Shown: positions 1 to 7,588, counted from the stretch's first letter. The stretch is 7,893 nt of DNA from Acetobacteraceae bacterium (GCA_003164305.1 PLSZ01000548.1:1-7893); one strand, 5' to 3'. Numbers and translations are program-made. The notes: a model not told the origin generated them from the letters alone.

Positions 1-813
1 CATGAATGGGTTGGTGCGGGCCATGTAGGAGTCATAGAGCGTCGTGGACAGTTTGGTGGCCTGCACCCAGTCGACGTAGGCGTTGAGAAAACTCCACCAG
101 TTCGGATCCCCGTAGCGGACGGCCCAGGCGAGAGTGGCCGCGCCGAAATCCTGGCCAGGGAAGCCTTCGCGGCCCCATTCGGCGTTTTCGGGGATTTGCA
201 GCCAGTAATGCACCATCAGCGCGGGCAGGGCGGCCGCGTCCGCGTCACCGCGTTTCACCAGATCGATGACCTGAAGGGGCGTTTGCGCCTTGATCGCCAG
301 GATCTTCGCCTTTGGAAACAGACGTTGCACGGTCTCGTGCTCGCGCGCGCCCAGTACGACGGCGATCGTTATGCTCTCGTTGTTCAGGTCGTCGGGTTTC
401 GTGAGGGATTTGGTGTTGCTTTTCGCGACGATGACGTTGATGCCCTTGGCGAGGAACGGTTTGACGAAGCTGACCTCCAACGCCCGCGGCGCGTTGTAGA
501 TCAGCCCGGTTCCGAACAGATCGCAGGTGCCTTGCTGCAGCGACAGCACCGCGACGTCCCAGCCGACTTCGACCGGTTCGACGCGGACCTTGATCCACTT
601 CGCCATTTCATTGACGATGTCGACCATCGGACCGGTCCACTCGCCGGTCTTCGGATCCTTGAAACTGTCCGGCGGATTGGCACCGTAACAGACCTTCAGC
701 ACCCGGTCCTGCTTCACCTTGTCCAGCACCGAGGTTTGCGCCCGGGCGCCACACGCCACGAAGATCACGCACGCGAGAGTCACGACATGGGCTGCAAGCC
801 TGAATATTCGCAC
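1..813 (-). CDS. Family 3 periplasmic solute-binding protein of an ABC transporter (3' end off window)
   Basis: Likely captures a small polar solute, such as an amino acid, in the periplasm and passes it to an ABC permease. 271 codons are open to the window edge; the family is usually about 260-300 residues, so only a short C-terminus is missing. The start is the GTG at 813: no ATG lies between it and the in-frame TAG upstream, and a weak AGAAAG precedes it. Residues 1-25 form a signal peptide (basic start with R2 and R5, hydrophobic core, A-R-A cleavage site before Q26). The mature domain begins with LKVCYGANPPDSF, then GPMVDIVNEMA, WDVAVLSLQQGTCDL (about 78-99) and NAPRALEV, where R110 aligns with the carboxylate-binding Arg of this family. 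The position of the usual ligand-binding Asp after G-D-A-D-A-A appears to be Pro197, so the substrate may not be a standard amino acid. No permease or ATPase gene is visible. Family assignment is secure; the substrate is unknown. Confidence 0.85.
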   Translation of the reverse strand, partial: MRIFRLAAHVVTLACVIFVACGARAQTSVLDKVKQDRVLKVCYGANPPDSFKDPKTGEWTGPMVDIVNEMAKWIKVRVEPVEVGWDVAVLSLQQGTCDLFGTGLIYNAPRALEVSFVKPFLAKGINVIVAKSNTKSLTKPDDLNNESITIAVVLGAREHETVQRLFPKAKILAIKAQTPLQVIDLVKRGDADAAALPALMVHYWLQIPENAEWGREGFPGQDFGAATLAWAVRYGDPNWWSFLNAYVDWVQATKLSTTLYDSYMARTNPFM

Positions 814-931
814 GGTGGTTCGCTTTCTGAGGCTGGGTGAGATGGCTGTGGGACGACGGGGCTATGCCACAAGCCGAGCGCCGTGTTCGATCGACTATCA
901 CGGGGCATCACGCGCGACTTCTGTTGGGAAA

Positions 932-959
932 ACTTTAACCGGCTTTCCGATAGGGTCAA
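932..959 (-). promoter_or_regulatory. Possible sigma-70 type promoter for the solute-binding protein gene
   Basis: Read on the minus strand, CTTGACC (the TTGACC hexamer at 959-954) is followed after 16 bp by TAAAGT (937-932). The -35 matches TTGACA at 5 of 6 positions and the -10 matches TATAAT at 4 of 6. It would start transcription near 925 and leave a leader of about 110 nt before the GTG at 813. It lies in the divergent spacer between the binding protein and the DUF2934 gene. The match is only moderate and the start site is inferred. Confidence 0.35.
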
Positions 960-1044
960 GCAATCGCTCGCGCCGCGGAACTCTGTCGCGTGCAAACGAT
1001 TTAGGCCCGTGGAATGTGCCGCGCGCCGCGGTGGAGGATCGAGT

Positions 1045-1398
1045 ATGACCGACAACCCCTTGGAGAACGACCCCGAGCGAGAGGCGCGGATTCGCGCCCG
1101 TGCCTATCGCCTCTGGGAGGATGATGGACGGCCGCACGGCCGCGACGTGGAATTCTGGGAGCGTGCGCGGACTTTGGTCGGCATGGAGGAAAGTCCGTCC
1201 GCCGGGCAGTTGCCCAACCCGGCGGCGCCGCCCCAGGTGCGTGCCGTGAAACGCCCGGGCAAAGCAGCCGCGGCGAAAGCCTCCTCCAAGGTTGAGGACG
1301 CCGCGATTCAGGACAATCGCGGCGAAACGCCGGGCCCTTTGACCGATCAGGACGAACGTCAGCAGACTCCCCGGCCGCGAGGCAGGCGCAAGACCTGA
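1045..1398 (+). CDS. DUF2934 domain small soluble protein
   Basis: A 117-residue cytoplasmic protein of unknown function. Residues 11-46 carry the DUF2934 signature: I-R-A-R-A-Y-R-L-W-E, then G-R-P-H-G-R-D and F-W-E-R-A-R. The rest (about 50-117) is low-complexity, rich in Ala, Pro, Lys and Arg, ends in RGRRKT and is probably disordered. The ATG at 1045 was chosen because GGAGG (1033-1037) sits 7 nt upstream. The frame is open further upstream to an ATG at 883, but that stretch has no good ribosome binding site and reads as non-coding. The basic tail could bind nucleic acid, but that is speculation. The gene points the same way as the cyo operon, about 55 bp before the next small ORF. DUF2934 proteins are common in alphaproteobacteria as short proteins of unknown role. 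There is no signal peptide or membrane segment. Confidence 0.82.
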   Translation: MTDNPLENDPEREARIRARAYRLWEDDGRPHGRDVEFWERARTLVGMEESPSAGQLPNPAAPPQVRAVKRPGKAAAAKASSKVEDAAIQDNRGETPGPLTDQDERQQTPRPRGRRKT

Positions 1399-1453
1399 GG
1401 AGCGCCAAACGGGCGTGATGTGACTGTTCACCTGAAAAGCAGGAGAATCCGAC

Positions 1454-1546
1454 ATGACCGCTATCCGTGAGCCCGCCGACCTGCCTGCCCTCCGTGCCGA
1501 AATGGTGACATTGTTCGGCGAGGACGGTCCGCGCGAAGCCGCCTGA
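1454..1546 (+). CDS. Putative 30-residue small protein, or remnant of a longer gene
   Basis: The ATG at 1454 follows AGGAG (1441-1445) by 8 nt, one of the better ribosome binding sites in the window. The frame reads M-T-A-I-R-E-P-A-D-L-P-A-L-R-A-E-M and ends ...GEDGPREAA at TGA 1544-1546. The product would be soluble, acidic at the N-terminal end and probably partly helical; I do not recognise it. After the TGA the same frame runs open for 40 more codons with a protein-like reading (AEVIVEPGQVRHGQ, then GWFRPRWDDDRP) and joins the cyoA frame at 1667. It could be a real small gene, a gene of about 70 codons cut by one stop mutation, or an upstream ORF affecting cyoA expression. It follows the DUF2934 gene by 55 bp and may be co-transcribed with it. 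Confidence 0.4.
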   Translation: MTAIREPADLPALRAEMVTLFGEDGPREAA

Positions 1547-1666
1547 GCCCGCCGCGGTGGTCCCGCCGAGGTCATTGTCGAGCCCGGTCAGGTTCGTCAT
1601 GGGCAAACCGCGATTGGTTGGTTCCGGCCGCGATGGGACGATGACCGCCCGGCCCCGGATCAGCGG

Positions 1667-2602
1667 GTGACGCGCCCGGGTGGGACGTGCCCGGCCGTCC
1701 GGTGGTTGCGCGGCCGTGAGCCGGCGCGTCTCGGCGTGGGCATGGGACTCGCGCCGCTGCTGTCCGCCTGTAAGGCGGATGTGTTGGACCCCGCCGGTCC
1801 GATCGGGCTGGCCGAGAAGACCATCCTGATCGATTCAGTCGCCATCATGCTGGCGATCGTCGTCCCGACCATTGCCGCCATCGCCGGGTTCGCCTGGTGG
1901 TTTCGCGCCTCCAACACGCGCGCCACCTATTTGCCGTACTGGGCTTATTCCGGGCGCATCGAGATGATCGTCTGGGGCATTCCCGCGCTGGTCATCATCC
2001 TTTTGGGCGGTGTCGCCTGGATCGGCTCGCACCAGTTGGATCCGGCCGAACCGTTGGTGTCGGATACGCCGCCGCTGGAGGTTCAGGCGGTGTCGCTCGA
2101 TTGGAAATGGCTGTTCATCTATCCGGCGCAGGGCATCGCGACCGTCAACCAGTTGGTGATGCCGGCCGGCGTGCCGGTACATTTCACGTTGACGTCCGGC
2201 AGCGTGATGAACGCGTTCTTCATTCCGCGCCTCGGCAGCATGATCTACACGATGAACGGCATGACGACGCAACTGAACCTGCGCGCCGACGCGGCGGGCG
2301 TGTTCCGCGGCCAGTCGAGCCATTTCAGCGGCGACGGCTTCTCCGACATGCATTTCGACGCGCGCGCCGTGCCGGCGGCGCAATTCGCCGCGTGGATCGA
2401 GGCGGCGCGCGGCACCGGGCCGGTTCTGGATGCCAACAGCTACGCGGCCGTGGCGAAACAAACGACGGCGCCGGAGCCGATCACCATGCGGTTGCTCGAT
2501 CCGGATCTGTTCCAGAAGATCGTCACCCGCGCGCTACCCCCTGGGCCGGGGCCGGTCGCTGGACGGCCGGACGCCAGCGTCCCCTCTCGTTCGGAGCGTT
2601 GA
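1667..2602 (+). CDS. cyoA: Cytochrome bo3 ubiquinol oxidase subunit II
   Basis: Membrane-anchored subunit II of the quinol-oxidising heme-copper oxidase. It docks on subunit I with its globular domain in the periplasm. From the GTG at 1667 it is 311 residues, against about 315 in E. coli. A lipobox L-L-S-A-C places the lipid-modified Cys at 35, after a weakly hydrophobic signal sequence. Then come [13 protein letters not shown], helix 1 (about 53-76), FRASN, helix 2 (about 100-120) and a cupredoxin-like domain with DWKWLFIYP and [20 protein letters not shown]. The CuA ligand set (Cys-x3-Cys-x3-His and partners) is absent, as expected of a quinol rather than cytochrome c oxidase. The His/Met-rich C-terminal tail of the E. 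coli protein is replaced by a short Pro-rich end. The start is uncertain: neither GTG 1667 nor TTG 1706 has a strong ribosome binding site, and ATG 1742 is too close to the lipobox. The stop lies 2 nt before cyoB. Confidence 0.95.
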   Translation: MTRPGGTCPAVRWLRGREPARLGVGMGLAPLLSACKADVLDPAGPIGLAEKTILIDSVAIMLAIVVPTIAAIAGFAWWFRASNTRATYLPYWAYSGRIEMIVWGIPALVIILLGGVAWIGSHQLDPAEPLVSDTPPLEVQAVSLDWKWLFIYPAQGIATVNQLVMPAGVPVHFTLTSGSVMNAFFIPRLGSMIYTMNGMTTQLNLRADAAGVFRGQSSHFSGDGFSDMHFDARAVPAAQFAAWIEAARGTGPVLDANSYAAVAKQTTAPEPITMRLLDPDLFQKIVTRALPPGPGPVAGRPDASVPSRSER

Positions 2603-2604
2603 GC

Positions 2605-4599
2605 ATGCTGGGGAAACTCTCCTGGTCCGCCATCCCGTTCGATCAGCCGATCCCGATGGTCGCGTCAGGTGTGGTCGCGGTGGCGATCCTCGGCGTGCTG
2701 GCCGGGGTTTTTCTGAAAGGCTGGTTTCCGTATCTGTGGCGCGAGTGGATCACCAGCGTGGATCACAAGCGCATCGGCGTCATGTACGTCGTGCTGGCGA
2801 TGGTGATGCTGCTGCGCGGTTTCGCCGACGCGATCATGATGCGCGCGCAACAAGCCTTCGCGTTCCAGTCGCAAGGCTACCTGCCGCCCGAGCACTACGA
2901 TCAGATATTCTCCGCGCACGGGACGATGATGATCTTCTTCGTCGCCATGCCGTTCATGATCGGGCTGATGAATTTCGTCGTGCCCCTGCAACTCGGCGCC
3001 CGTGACGTGGCGTTTCCGACGTTGAATTCGGTCGGCTTCTGGCTGACCGCGACCGGCGCGCTGCTGGTCAATATTTCGCTGGTGGTCGGAGAGTTCGCGC
3101 GCACCGGCTGGCTGCCGTATCCGCCGTTGTCGGAGATCGCTTACTCGCCCGGCGTCGGCGTCGATTATTATTTGTGGGCGCTGGAGATCTCCGGCGCCGG
3201 AACGTTGCTGTCGGGCATCAACCTCGTCACCACGGTACTGAAGATCCACGCGCCGGGGATGACGTATCTACGAATGCCGATGTTCTGCTGGACCGCGCTG
3301 GCGGCCAATCTGCTGATCGTCGCGGCGTTCCCGATCCTGACGGCGACGTTGGCGATGCTGTTGCTGGATCGTTACCTCGGCTTTCATTTCTTCACCAACG
3401 AAGCCGGCGGCAACGTCATGATGTTCATGAACCTGATCTGGGCGTGGGGACATCCCGAGGTTTACATTCTGGTGTTGCCCGCGTTCGGCGTGTTCTCCGA
3501 GGTGATTTCGACGTTCTCGCGCAAGCCGTTGTTCGGCTACCGGTCGATGGTGATGGCGACGATGGCGATTTGCATTCTGTCGTTCACGGTGTGGCTGCAT
3601 CATTTTTTCACCATGGGCGCCGGCGCCGACGTCAACGCGATTTTCGGTATCGCTTCGATGATCATCGCGGTGCCGACGGGCGTGAAGGTGTTCAACTGGC
3701 TGTTCACCATGTACGGCGGACGGGTGGTGTACTCCACGGCGATGTTGTGGTCTCTGGGCTTTATGGTCACGTTCCTGATCGGCGGCATGACGGGGGTGCT
3801 GCTGGCCGTGCCTCCGGCGGATTTCGTATTGCATAACAGCCTTTTCCTGGTGGCGCATTTCCATAACGTGATCATTGGCGGGGTGCTGTTCGGGGGGTTC
3901 GCCGGGTATAATTACTGGTTTCCGAAGGCGTTCGGATTCCGGCTGCATGACGGTCTGGGCCGGGCATCGTTCTGGTGCTGGATCGTTGGCTTTTACGTGG
4001 CGTTCATGCCGCTTTACGTGCTCGGACTGATGGGCATGACGCGGCGCATGCAGCATTACGACGTGCCCGAGTGGCGGCCGTGGCTGCTGGTCGCCGCTGT
4101 CGGCGCGGTGATCATTCTGGCGGGGATCGTGTTGCAGATCGCGCAACTCGTGGTCAGCATCCGGCGGCGGGAGGCATTGCGCGACACGACCGGCGATCCG
4201 TGGGACGGACGGTCTTTGGAATGGGCCACGGCGTCGCCGCCGCCGGCGTTCAATTTCGCCGTGCTGCCGCGGATCGAGGGAAGGGATGCTTATTGGGTCA
4301 TCAAACGGCGCGCCCGTGAGCAGCCAGGGGGTGGTACCCCGGAGACAGGGTATGCCGACATCGAGATGCCGCGGAACAGTCCGACCGGATTTATCTGCGC
4401 CTTCTTCGCCACCATCATGGGGTTCGCGCTGATCTGGCACATCTGGTGGATGGTGGCGTTGGCCTTTGCCGGCGCCTACGCGACGTTCGTGATGTTTGCG
4501 TGGCGCGACCGGGATGAGGACATCATTCCGGCTGAGCTCGTGGCGCGGATCGACCGCGCCTATCTCGCCGCGCGCGGTGCCGCGGGGAGCCTGCCATGA
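2605..4599 (+). CDS. cyoB: Cytochrome bo3 ubiquinol oxidase subunit I
   Basis: Catalytic subunit: oxidises ubiquinol, reduces O2 to water and pumps protons. 664 residues, against 663 in E. coli, and collinear with it. The ATG at 2605 has GGAG at 2593-2596. Visible functional residues: R71 and D75 in [12 protein letters not shown] with H97 and Q100 (quinol site); H105 and H420 (low-spin heme b); H418 (heme o3); H283, H332 and H333 (CuB); Y287 in W-G-H-P-E-V-Y (His-Tyr cross-link); E285 and D134 (D-channel); K361 in PTGVK (K-channel). The Glu in GHPEV marks an A1-type oxidase. The central membrane core is followed by a hydrophilic stretch (about 517-590, with [18 protein letters not shown]) and further C-terminal helices about 594-630 (IWHIWW). 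All key residues are intact, so the enzyme should be functional. Confidence 0.98.
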   Translation: MLGKLSWSAIPFDQPIPMVASGVVAVAILGVLAGVFLKGWFPYLWREWITSVDHKRIGVMYVVLAMVMLLRGFADAIMMRAQQAFAFQSQGYLPPEHYDQIFSAHGTMMIFFVAMPFMIGLMNFVVPLQLGARDVAFPTLNSVGFWLTATGALLVNISLVVGEFARTGWLPYPPLSEIAYSPGVGVDYYLWALEISGAGTLLSGINLVTTVLKIHAPGMTYLRMPMFCWTALAANLLIVAAFPILTATLAMLLLDRYLGFHFFTNEAGGNVMMFMNLIWAWGHPEVYILVLPAFGVFSEVISTFSRKPLFGYRSMVMATMAICILSFTVWLHHFFTMGAGADVNAIFGIASMIIAVPTGVKVFNWLFTMYGGRVVYSTAMLWSLGFMVTFLIGGMTGVLLAVPPADFVLHNSLFLVAHFHNVIIGGVLFGGFAGYNYWFPKAFGFRLHDGLGRASFWCWIVGFYVAFMPLYVLGLMGMTRRMQHYDVPEWRPWLLVAAVGAVIILAGIVLQIAQLVVSIRRREALRDTTGDPWDGRSLEWATASPPPAFNFAVLPRIEGRDAYWVIKRRAREQPGGGTPETGYADIEMPRNSPTGFICAFFATIMGFALIWHIWWMVALAFAGAYATFVMFAWRDRDEDIIPAELVARIDRAYLAARGAAGSLP

Positions 4600-5267
4600 G
4601 CGGTGCGCGGGCCGCCGCGGGGTTCGAGGATCCCGATCGTGCCGGGCCCGCTGGCGGGTCGGGACAGCACCAGCCGGCGGCGGAACGCGCGGCGGGCGGA
4701 TTGTTATCGAAGCGCATCGTCGTCGGGTACGGGTTCTGGATTTTCCTGCTCAGCGACATCGTGATGTTTTCCGCGTTCTTCGCGACCTACGCGGTGTTGG
4801 TCGATGAAACCGCGGGCGGTCCGAGTGGGCGGGATCTGTTCAACCTGACCAATGTCGCGATCGAGACGGCCTGTTTGCTGGCGTCCAGTTTCACCTGTGG
4901 TCTGGCCAGCATCGCCGCGCGGACGCGAGACGCGCCGTGGTTTCATCTGGCGATGGCGGTCACGTTCGTGCTGGGTGTCGCGTTCGTGAGCCTCGAGGCG
5001 CGCGAATTCGCCGGCATGGTCGCGCGCGGAGCGGGTCCGACTCGCAGCGCGTTCCTGTCGGCGTTCTTCACGCTGGTGGGCTGTCACGGATTGCACGTCA
5101 GCGCCGGGTTGCTGTGGCTGCTGACCATGATGGCGCAGGTGTTCGCGAAGGGATTCCGGGCCGATATCCTGCGGCGGATCCTGTGTTTCAGCCTGTTCTG
5201 GCACGCGTTGGATATTATCTGGGTGGCGCTGTTCACGGTCGTGTACTTAATGGGAGCCGGGCAATGA
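4596..5267 (+). CDS. cyoC: Cytochrome bo3 ubiquinol oxidase subunit III
   Basis: Structural subunit III of the heme-copper quinol oxidase. It holds no redox centre and stabilises subunit I. 223 residues, against about 204 in E. coli. The excess is mainly a Gly/Ala/Pro-rich, probably disordered, N-terminal stretch (about 1-38). Five membrane helices follow, at roughly 43-64, 88-106, 117-134, 152-177 and 198-219. Family landmarks are [47 protein letters not shown] and [10 protein letters not shown]. Its ATG overlaps the cyoB stop (ATGA, 4596-4599), and GGGGAG at 4584-4589 gives a ribosome binding site inside cyoB, so the two are translationally coupled. Confidence 0.96.
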   Translation: MSGARAAAGFEDPDRAGPAGGSGQHQPAAERAAGGLLSKRIVVGYGFWIFLLSDIVMFSAFFATYAVLVDETAGGPSGRDLFNLTNVAIETACLLASSFTCGLASIAARTRDAPWFHLAMAVTFVLGVAFVSLEAREFAGMVARGAGPTRSAFLSAFFTLVGCHGLHVSAGLLWLLTMMAQVFAKGFRADILRRILCFSLFWHALDIIWVALFTVVYLMGAGQ

Positions 5268-5638
5268 GCGAGGCTGATCTTCCGGTTGACGCCGATACCG
5301 CGCCTGGCGATGAGCGGAATGAAAGTCTCACGACGTATCTGGCCGGGCTTGGTCTCGCGGCGTTGCTGACGGCGGTGTCGTTCTTTATCTCCGGCACGAC
5401 GTTGGTCTGGGGTCCCAGCATTCCGGTCGCGCTGGCGGTGCTGGCGATCTCTCAGATGGGCGTGCATTTGGTGTTCTTTCTGCACATCACCACTGGGCCG
5501 GACAACGTCAACAACGTGCTGGCGCTGGCGTTTGGAGTGCTGATCGTGGTGTTGCTGATCGGCGGCTCGCTGTGGATCATGGCACATTTGAATCACAACA
5601 TGATGCCGACGGATCAGTTGATGCGAATGCAGCGGTGA
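5264..5638 (+). CDS. cyoD: Cytochrome bo3 ubiquinol oxidase subunit IV
   Basis: Small subunit IV, which in E. coli assists assembly of the CuB site. 124 residues, against about 109 in E. coli, with an acidic N-terminal tail of about 22 residues. Three membrane helices lie at roughly 24-44, 52-73 and 86-109. Family landmarks are SQMGVHLVFFLHI and the C-terminal LWIMAHLNHNMM. The ATG overlaps the cyoC stop (ATGA, 5264-5267), and GGGAG at 5252-5256 is its ribosome binding site. It is the last gene of the operon here: the next ORF, 33 bp on, is motB on the opposite strand, so no cyoE follows. Confidence 0.95.
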   Translation: MSEADLPVDADTAPGDERNESLTTYLAGLGLAALLTAVSFFISGTTLVWGPSIPVALAVLAISQMGVHLVFFLHITTGPDNVNNVLALAFGVLIVVLLIGGSLWIMAHLNHNMMPTDQLMRMQR

Positions 5639-5671
5639 GCGCGCGATGATTGGCGCGATTCGGGGGCGCCC

Positions 5672-6616
5672 CTATCGTTCCGCTTTGTCGATCTTCTCCA
5701 GCTTAATGACAACGCGCCGGTTTCTTGCCTGGTTCTCCGGAATGACCGTTCCGTCGGCATTTCGGTTGGGCGCGATCGGATAGGTATCCGCGTACCCGGC
5801 GGCGGAGAGCTTTCGTGGCGAAAGACCCAGCTCCAGAAAGAACCGTACCACGGCGGATGCGCGCGCGGTCGACAGCTCCCAGTTGGACTGGAACAGTGGC
5901 GTATTGATCGGCATGTCGTCGGTGTGGCCTTCGATCGATATATGATACGCGGCGAAGGCGTCGGATTTCAGGGTCTCCGCCACATCGCGCAGGATCGCTT
6001 TCCCGGGCCCGCTGAGCACAGCGTGGCCGCTGGCGAAGAATGCGTTGCTGCTGATCTGGACGGTCGTGATGCGGTCGCCGTGCTGCTCGATCACGGCGGA
6101 GCCCAGAGATCGCATGTGTTCGACGACGGGAGGCAGGGTGGCCGTGGCGTTGTCAGCGTGTTGCGAGTTCGGAATAAACGCGCGAGGCTCCGGCGCGGCG
6201 GCGGCGTCCACGAAACGTGTCGGCGCGACGGGCGCCACGTCAGCGCGATCGGTGATGGAGTCGAGCGCGGCCCGTTCGGCCGGGGCACGAAAGCGCTCCG
6301 GCATCGCCGGGAGCGCGTCCGGCGTATCGACGATCATTGCGGGAACGGAGGGCTCCGGCGCGGTTTGCTCGACCGCGCGTCGCGCGGGCGGCGGGAACGG
6401 GGGATGACCGCCGAAGATATCCTCCGTCGCCGCGACATGCTTGACCGGGGGCGCGACCGGGGGCGCCGCGTCCCAGGCCAGCATGTGTCCGCTGGTCCTG
6501 ATCGAAAGAATGACCACGAACAGACATAGCAACAGCGTGATCGTGTCGGCGTAGGTGATCAGCCAGTCGTCGGTGTGGCGGCCCAGATCGCGCCGAAGAT
6601 GCTGATGCAATCTCAT
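5672..6616 (-). CDS. motB: Flagellar stator protein MotB (PomB-like ion-path helix, OmpA-type peptidoglycan-binding domain)
   Basis: Anchors the flagellar stator to peptidoglycan and carries the ion-binding Asp. 314 residues. A short basic cytoplasmic start leads into a single helix (about 18-39, WLITYADTITLLLCLFVV) with D24 as the ion-carrying Asp. The D24-x2-T27-L-L-x-C31 pattern is closer to Na+-type PomB than to E. coli MotB. A Pro/Ala-rich linker (about 45-160) precedes the OmpA/MotB domain (about 185-308), with IEGHTDDMPI, FQSNWELSTARASAVVRFF, AAGYADTYPIAPN and ENQARNRRVVIKLEK. All peptidoglycan-binding landmarks are present. The ATG overlaps the motA stop (ATGA, 6616-6613) and GGAAAG lies just upstream. 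It ends convergently 33 bp from cyoD. A Zorya defence ZorB is unlikely, since ZorA with its long tail and ZorC/D partners are absent. Confidence 0.92.
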   Translation of the reverse strand: MRLHQHLRRDLGRHTDDWLITYADTITLLLCLFVVILSIRTSGHMLAWDAAPPVAPPVKHVAATEDIFGGHPPFPPPARRAVEQTAPEPSVPAMIVDTPDALPAMPERFRAPAERAALDSITDRADVAPVAPTRFVDAAAAPEPRAFIPNSQHADNATATLPPVVEHMRSLGSAVIEQHGDRITTVQISSNAFFASGHAVLSGPGKAILRDVAETLKSDAFAAYHISIEGHTDDMPINTPLFQSNWELSTARASAVVRFFLELGLSPRKLSAAGYADTYPIAPNRNADGTVIPENQARNRRVVIKLEKIDKAER

Positions 6617-7539
6617 GATCCCACGCTTTCCAGAACTTCGGTCAGGCGGCGGCGGGCCTGGCTCGCCTGCGCCAGCGGCGCGGTCTCCACACCCGGAAAC
6701 GTCGGCGCGCCGGAGCCGCCAAGAGCGTCGAAGTAATCGTGTTGGCCGGGTGCGAGGAACCCATTCAATCGGTCCTGGACGTGGGACGCCGTCTCGCCGC
6801 GGGCCAGCATCACCATGCCTTCGATGACGAGGCCGTGGCGGCGCTGACGGAAGTCAAGCTCCTGCTGCAGCCGCGCCGCCGCCGGCATGTAGACCATGCG
6901 CGCCGATACGACTCCGTAAAGGGTCGACAGGAACGCCACGGCCAGGGTCGAGCCGGTGCTGGCGATATTGTCGTTCAATTCGCACAACATGGCGATCATG
7001 CCGACCAGCCTGCCGATCATCCCGAAGGCGGGCGCGTGACTGGTCATCGCGCGCAGCACGTCGACCGGGACGCAGCCATGATCGTAGCTCGCGTCCGCCG
7101 CCGTCTCCAGCATCGCGCGGACGTCGTCGGGGCGGTACTCGCTCAACACCATGTTGAGGCCGTAATTAAGCAACGGAAGTCGCACGGCGCTCGCGTCGAG
7201 GCTGGCGCGCAGTCCACTCAGTCCTCCGGTTTTGCTCAGGCGCACCCAGTGCAGGATCTCGTTCATGTCGCGGGTCAGATCGTGGCGCGTGGCGCGTGGC
7301 TGGCGCAGCATCGCGGGGATGGCGCGCAAGGCCTTCAACACGTCGTTGCTCTGAAAGCTCATGAACGCTGTCGCGATCACGCCACCGACGACGATGACCA
7401 GACCGGCGAGGCTGAACAGCACCAGGAAGCCGTGCGCGCCGAACGCGATCGGTGTCAGCATGATGATCGAGCCGAACGCCGCGCCGGTGACGGGGCCTTT
7501 CGCGTATGGCTGGGAGGATGGGTCGGAGATCGTCCGCAT
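6613..7539 (-). CDS. motA: Flagellar stator protein MotA (PomA-like)
   Basis: Ion-channel stator subunit that couples ion flow to rotor torque through FliG. 308 residues from the ATG at 7539. That start is preferred over the in-frame GTG at 7572 because the GTG lies at the edge of the sigma-54 promoter and upstream of its predicted start site. Helices 1-2 cover about 20-60. A cytoplasmic loop of about 105 residues contains LPLLNYGLNMVLSEYRPDDV (the FliG-contact region), followed by helix 3 (about 168-188, HAPAFGMIGRLVGMIAML) and helix 4 (about 198-218, LAVAFLSTLYGVVSARMVYMP). P170 and P219 match the two conserved prolines of MotA (P173 and P222 in E. coli, also 49 apart). The C-terminal part with LVIEGMVMLARGE resembles PomA; the last ~45 residues are an extra tail. 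R177 stands where PomA has Thr158 and E. coli MotA has Ala. The stop overlaps the motB start. Confidence 0.92.
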   Translation of the reverse strand: MRTISDPSSQPYAKGPVTGAAFGSIIMLTPIAFGAHGFLVLFSLAGLVIVVGGVIATAFMSFQSNDVLKALRAIPAMLRQPRATRHDLTRDMNEILHWVRLSKTGGLSGLRASLDASAVRLPLLNYGLNMVLSEYRPDDVRAMLETAADASYDHGCVPVDVLRAMTSHAPAFGMIGRLVGMIAMLCELNDNIASTGSTLAVAFLSTLYGVVSARMVYMPAAARLQQELDFRQRRHGLVIEGMVMLARGETASHVQDRLNGFLAPGQHDYFDALGGSGAPTFPGVETAPLAQASQARRRLTEVLESVGS

Positions 7540-7572
7540 GGCGGGGTCTTTCGGTTGGTGCGCCCTGCACAC

Positions 7573-7588
7573 AGCAACCGCCGTGCCA
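7573..7588 (-). promoter_or_regulatory. Sigma-54 (RpoN) -24/-12 promoter of motAB
   Basis: Read on the minus strand, the site is TGGCACG-GCGG-TTGCT. It matches the sigma-54 consensus TGGCACG-N4-TTGC(A/T) at every position, with 10 bp between the GG and GC dinucleotides as required. Counting 12 bp from the -12 base puts the start site near 7562, giving a leader of about 23 nt before the motA ATG at 7539. Sigma-54 control with an NtrC-family activator is well known for flagellar genes in proteobacteria. Position, orientation and a perfect match together make this strong. Confidence 0.88.

Noticed and set aside
977..1001. GGAAC-N15-CGATT upstream of the DUF2934 gene, resembling the EcfG general-stress promoter (GGAAC-N16/17-CGTT).
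   Set aside because: The -10 half is not CGTT and the spacing is short; one matching half-site in GC-rich DNA is weak evidence.
1420..1431. Dyad GTGA-N4-TCAC before the small ORF, resembling a CRP/FNR-type operator that could control cyo.
   Set aside because: The half-site spacing is 4, not the 6 of CRP sites, and the arms are not FNR-like (TTGAT/ATCAA). It may be chance.
1897..2604. Long upstream extension of the cyoB frame overlapping cyoA.
   Set aside because: It is an Arg/His/Gly-rich shadow of cyoA; CyoB homology and the ribosome binding site begin at 2605.
3268..4440. 390-codon minus-strand ORF opposite cyoB.
   Set aside because: Its His/Arg/Asp-rich composition mirrors the codon bias of cyoB; it has no recognisable domain and is an antisense shadow.
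5652..5672. GC-rich stem (GGCGC...GCGCC) and palindrome GGGGCGCCCC between cyoD and motB as a bidirectional terminator.
   Set aside because: The stem is only 5 bp with a 9-nt loop, or has no loop, and there is no T-run on either side.
5672..7539. MotA/MotB pair as part of a Zorya anti-phage system.
   Set aside because: MotA is 308 residues without the long ZorA tail, no ZorC/ZorD helicase genes are present, and the sigma-54 promoter and residues fit a flagellar stator.
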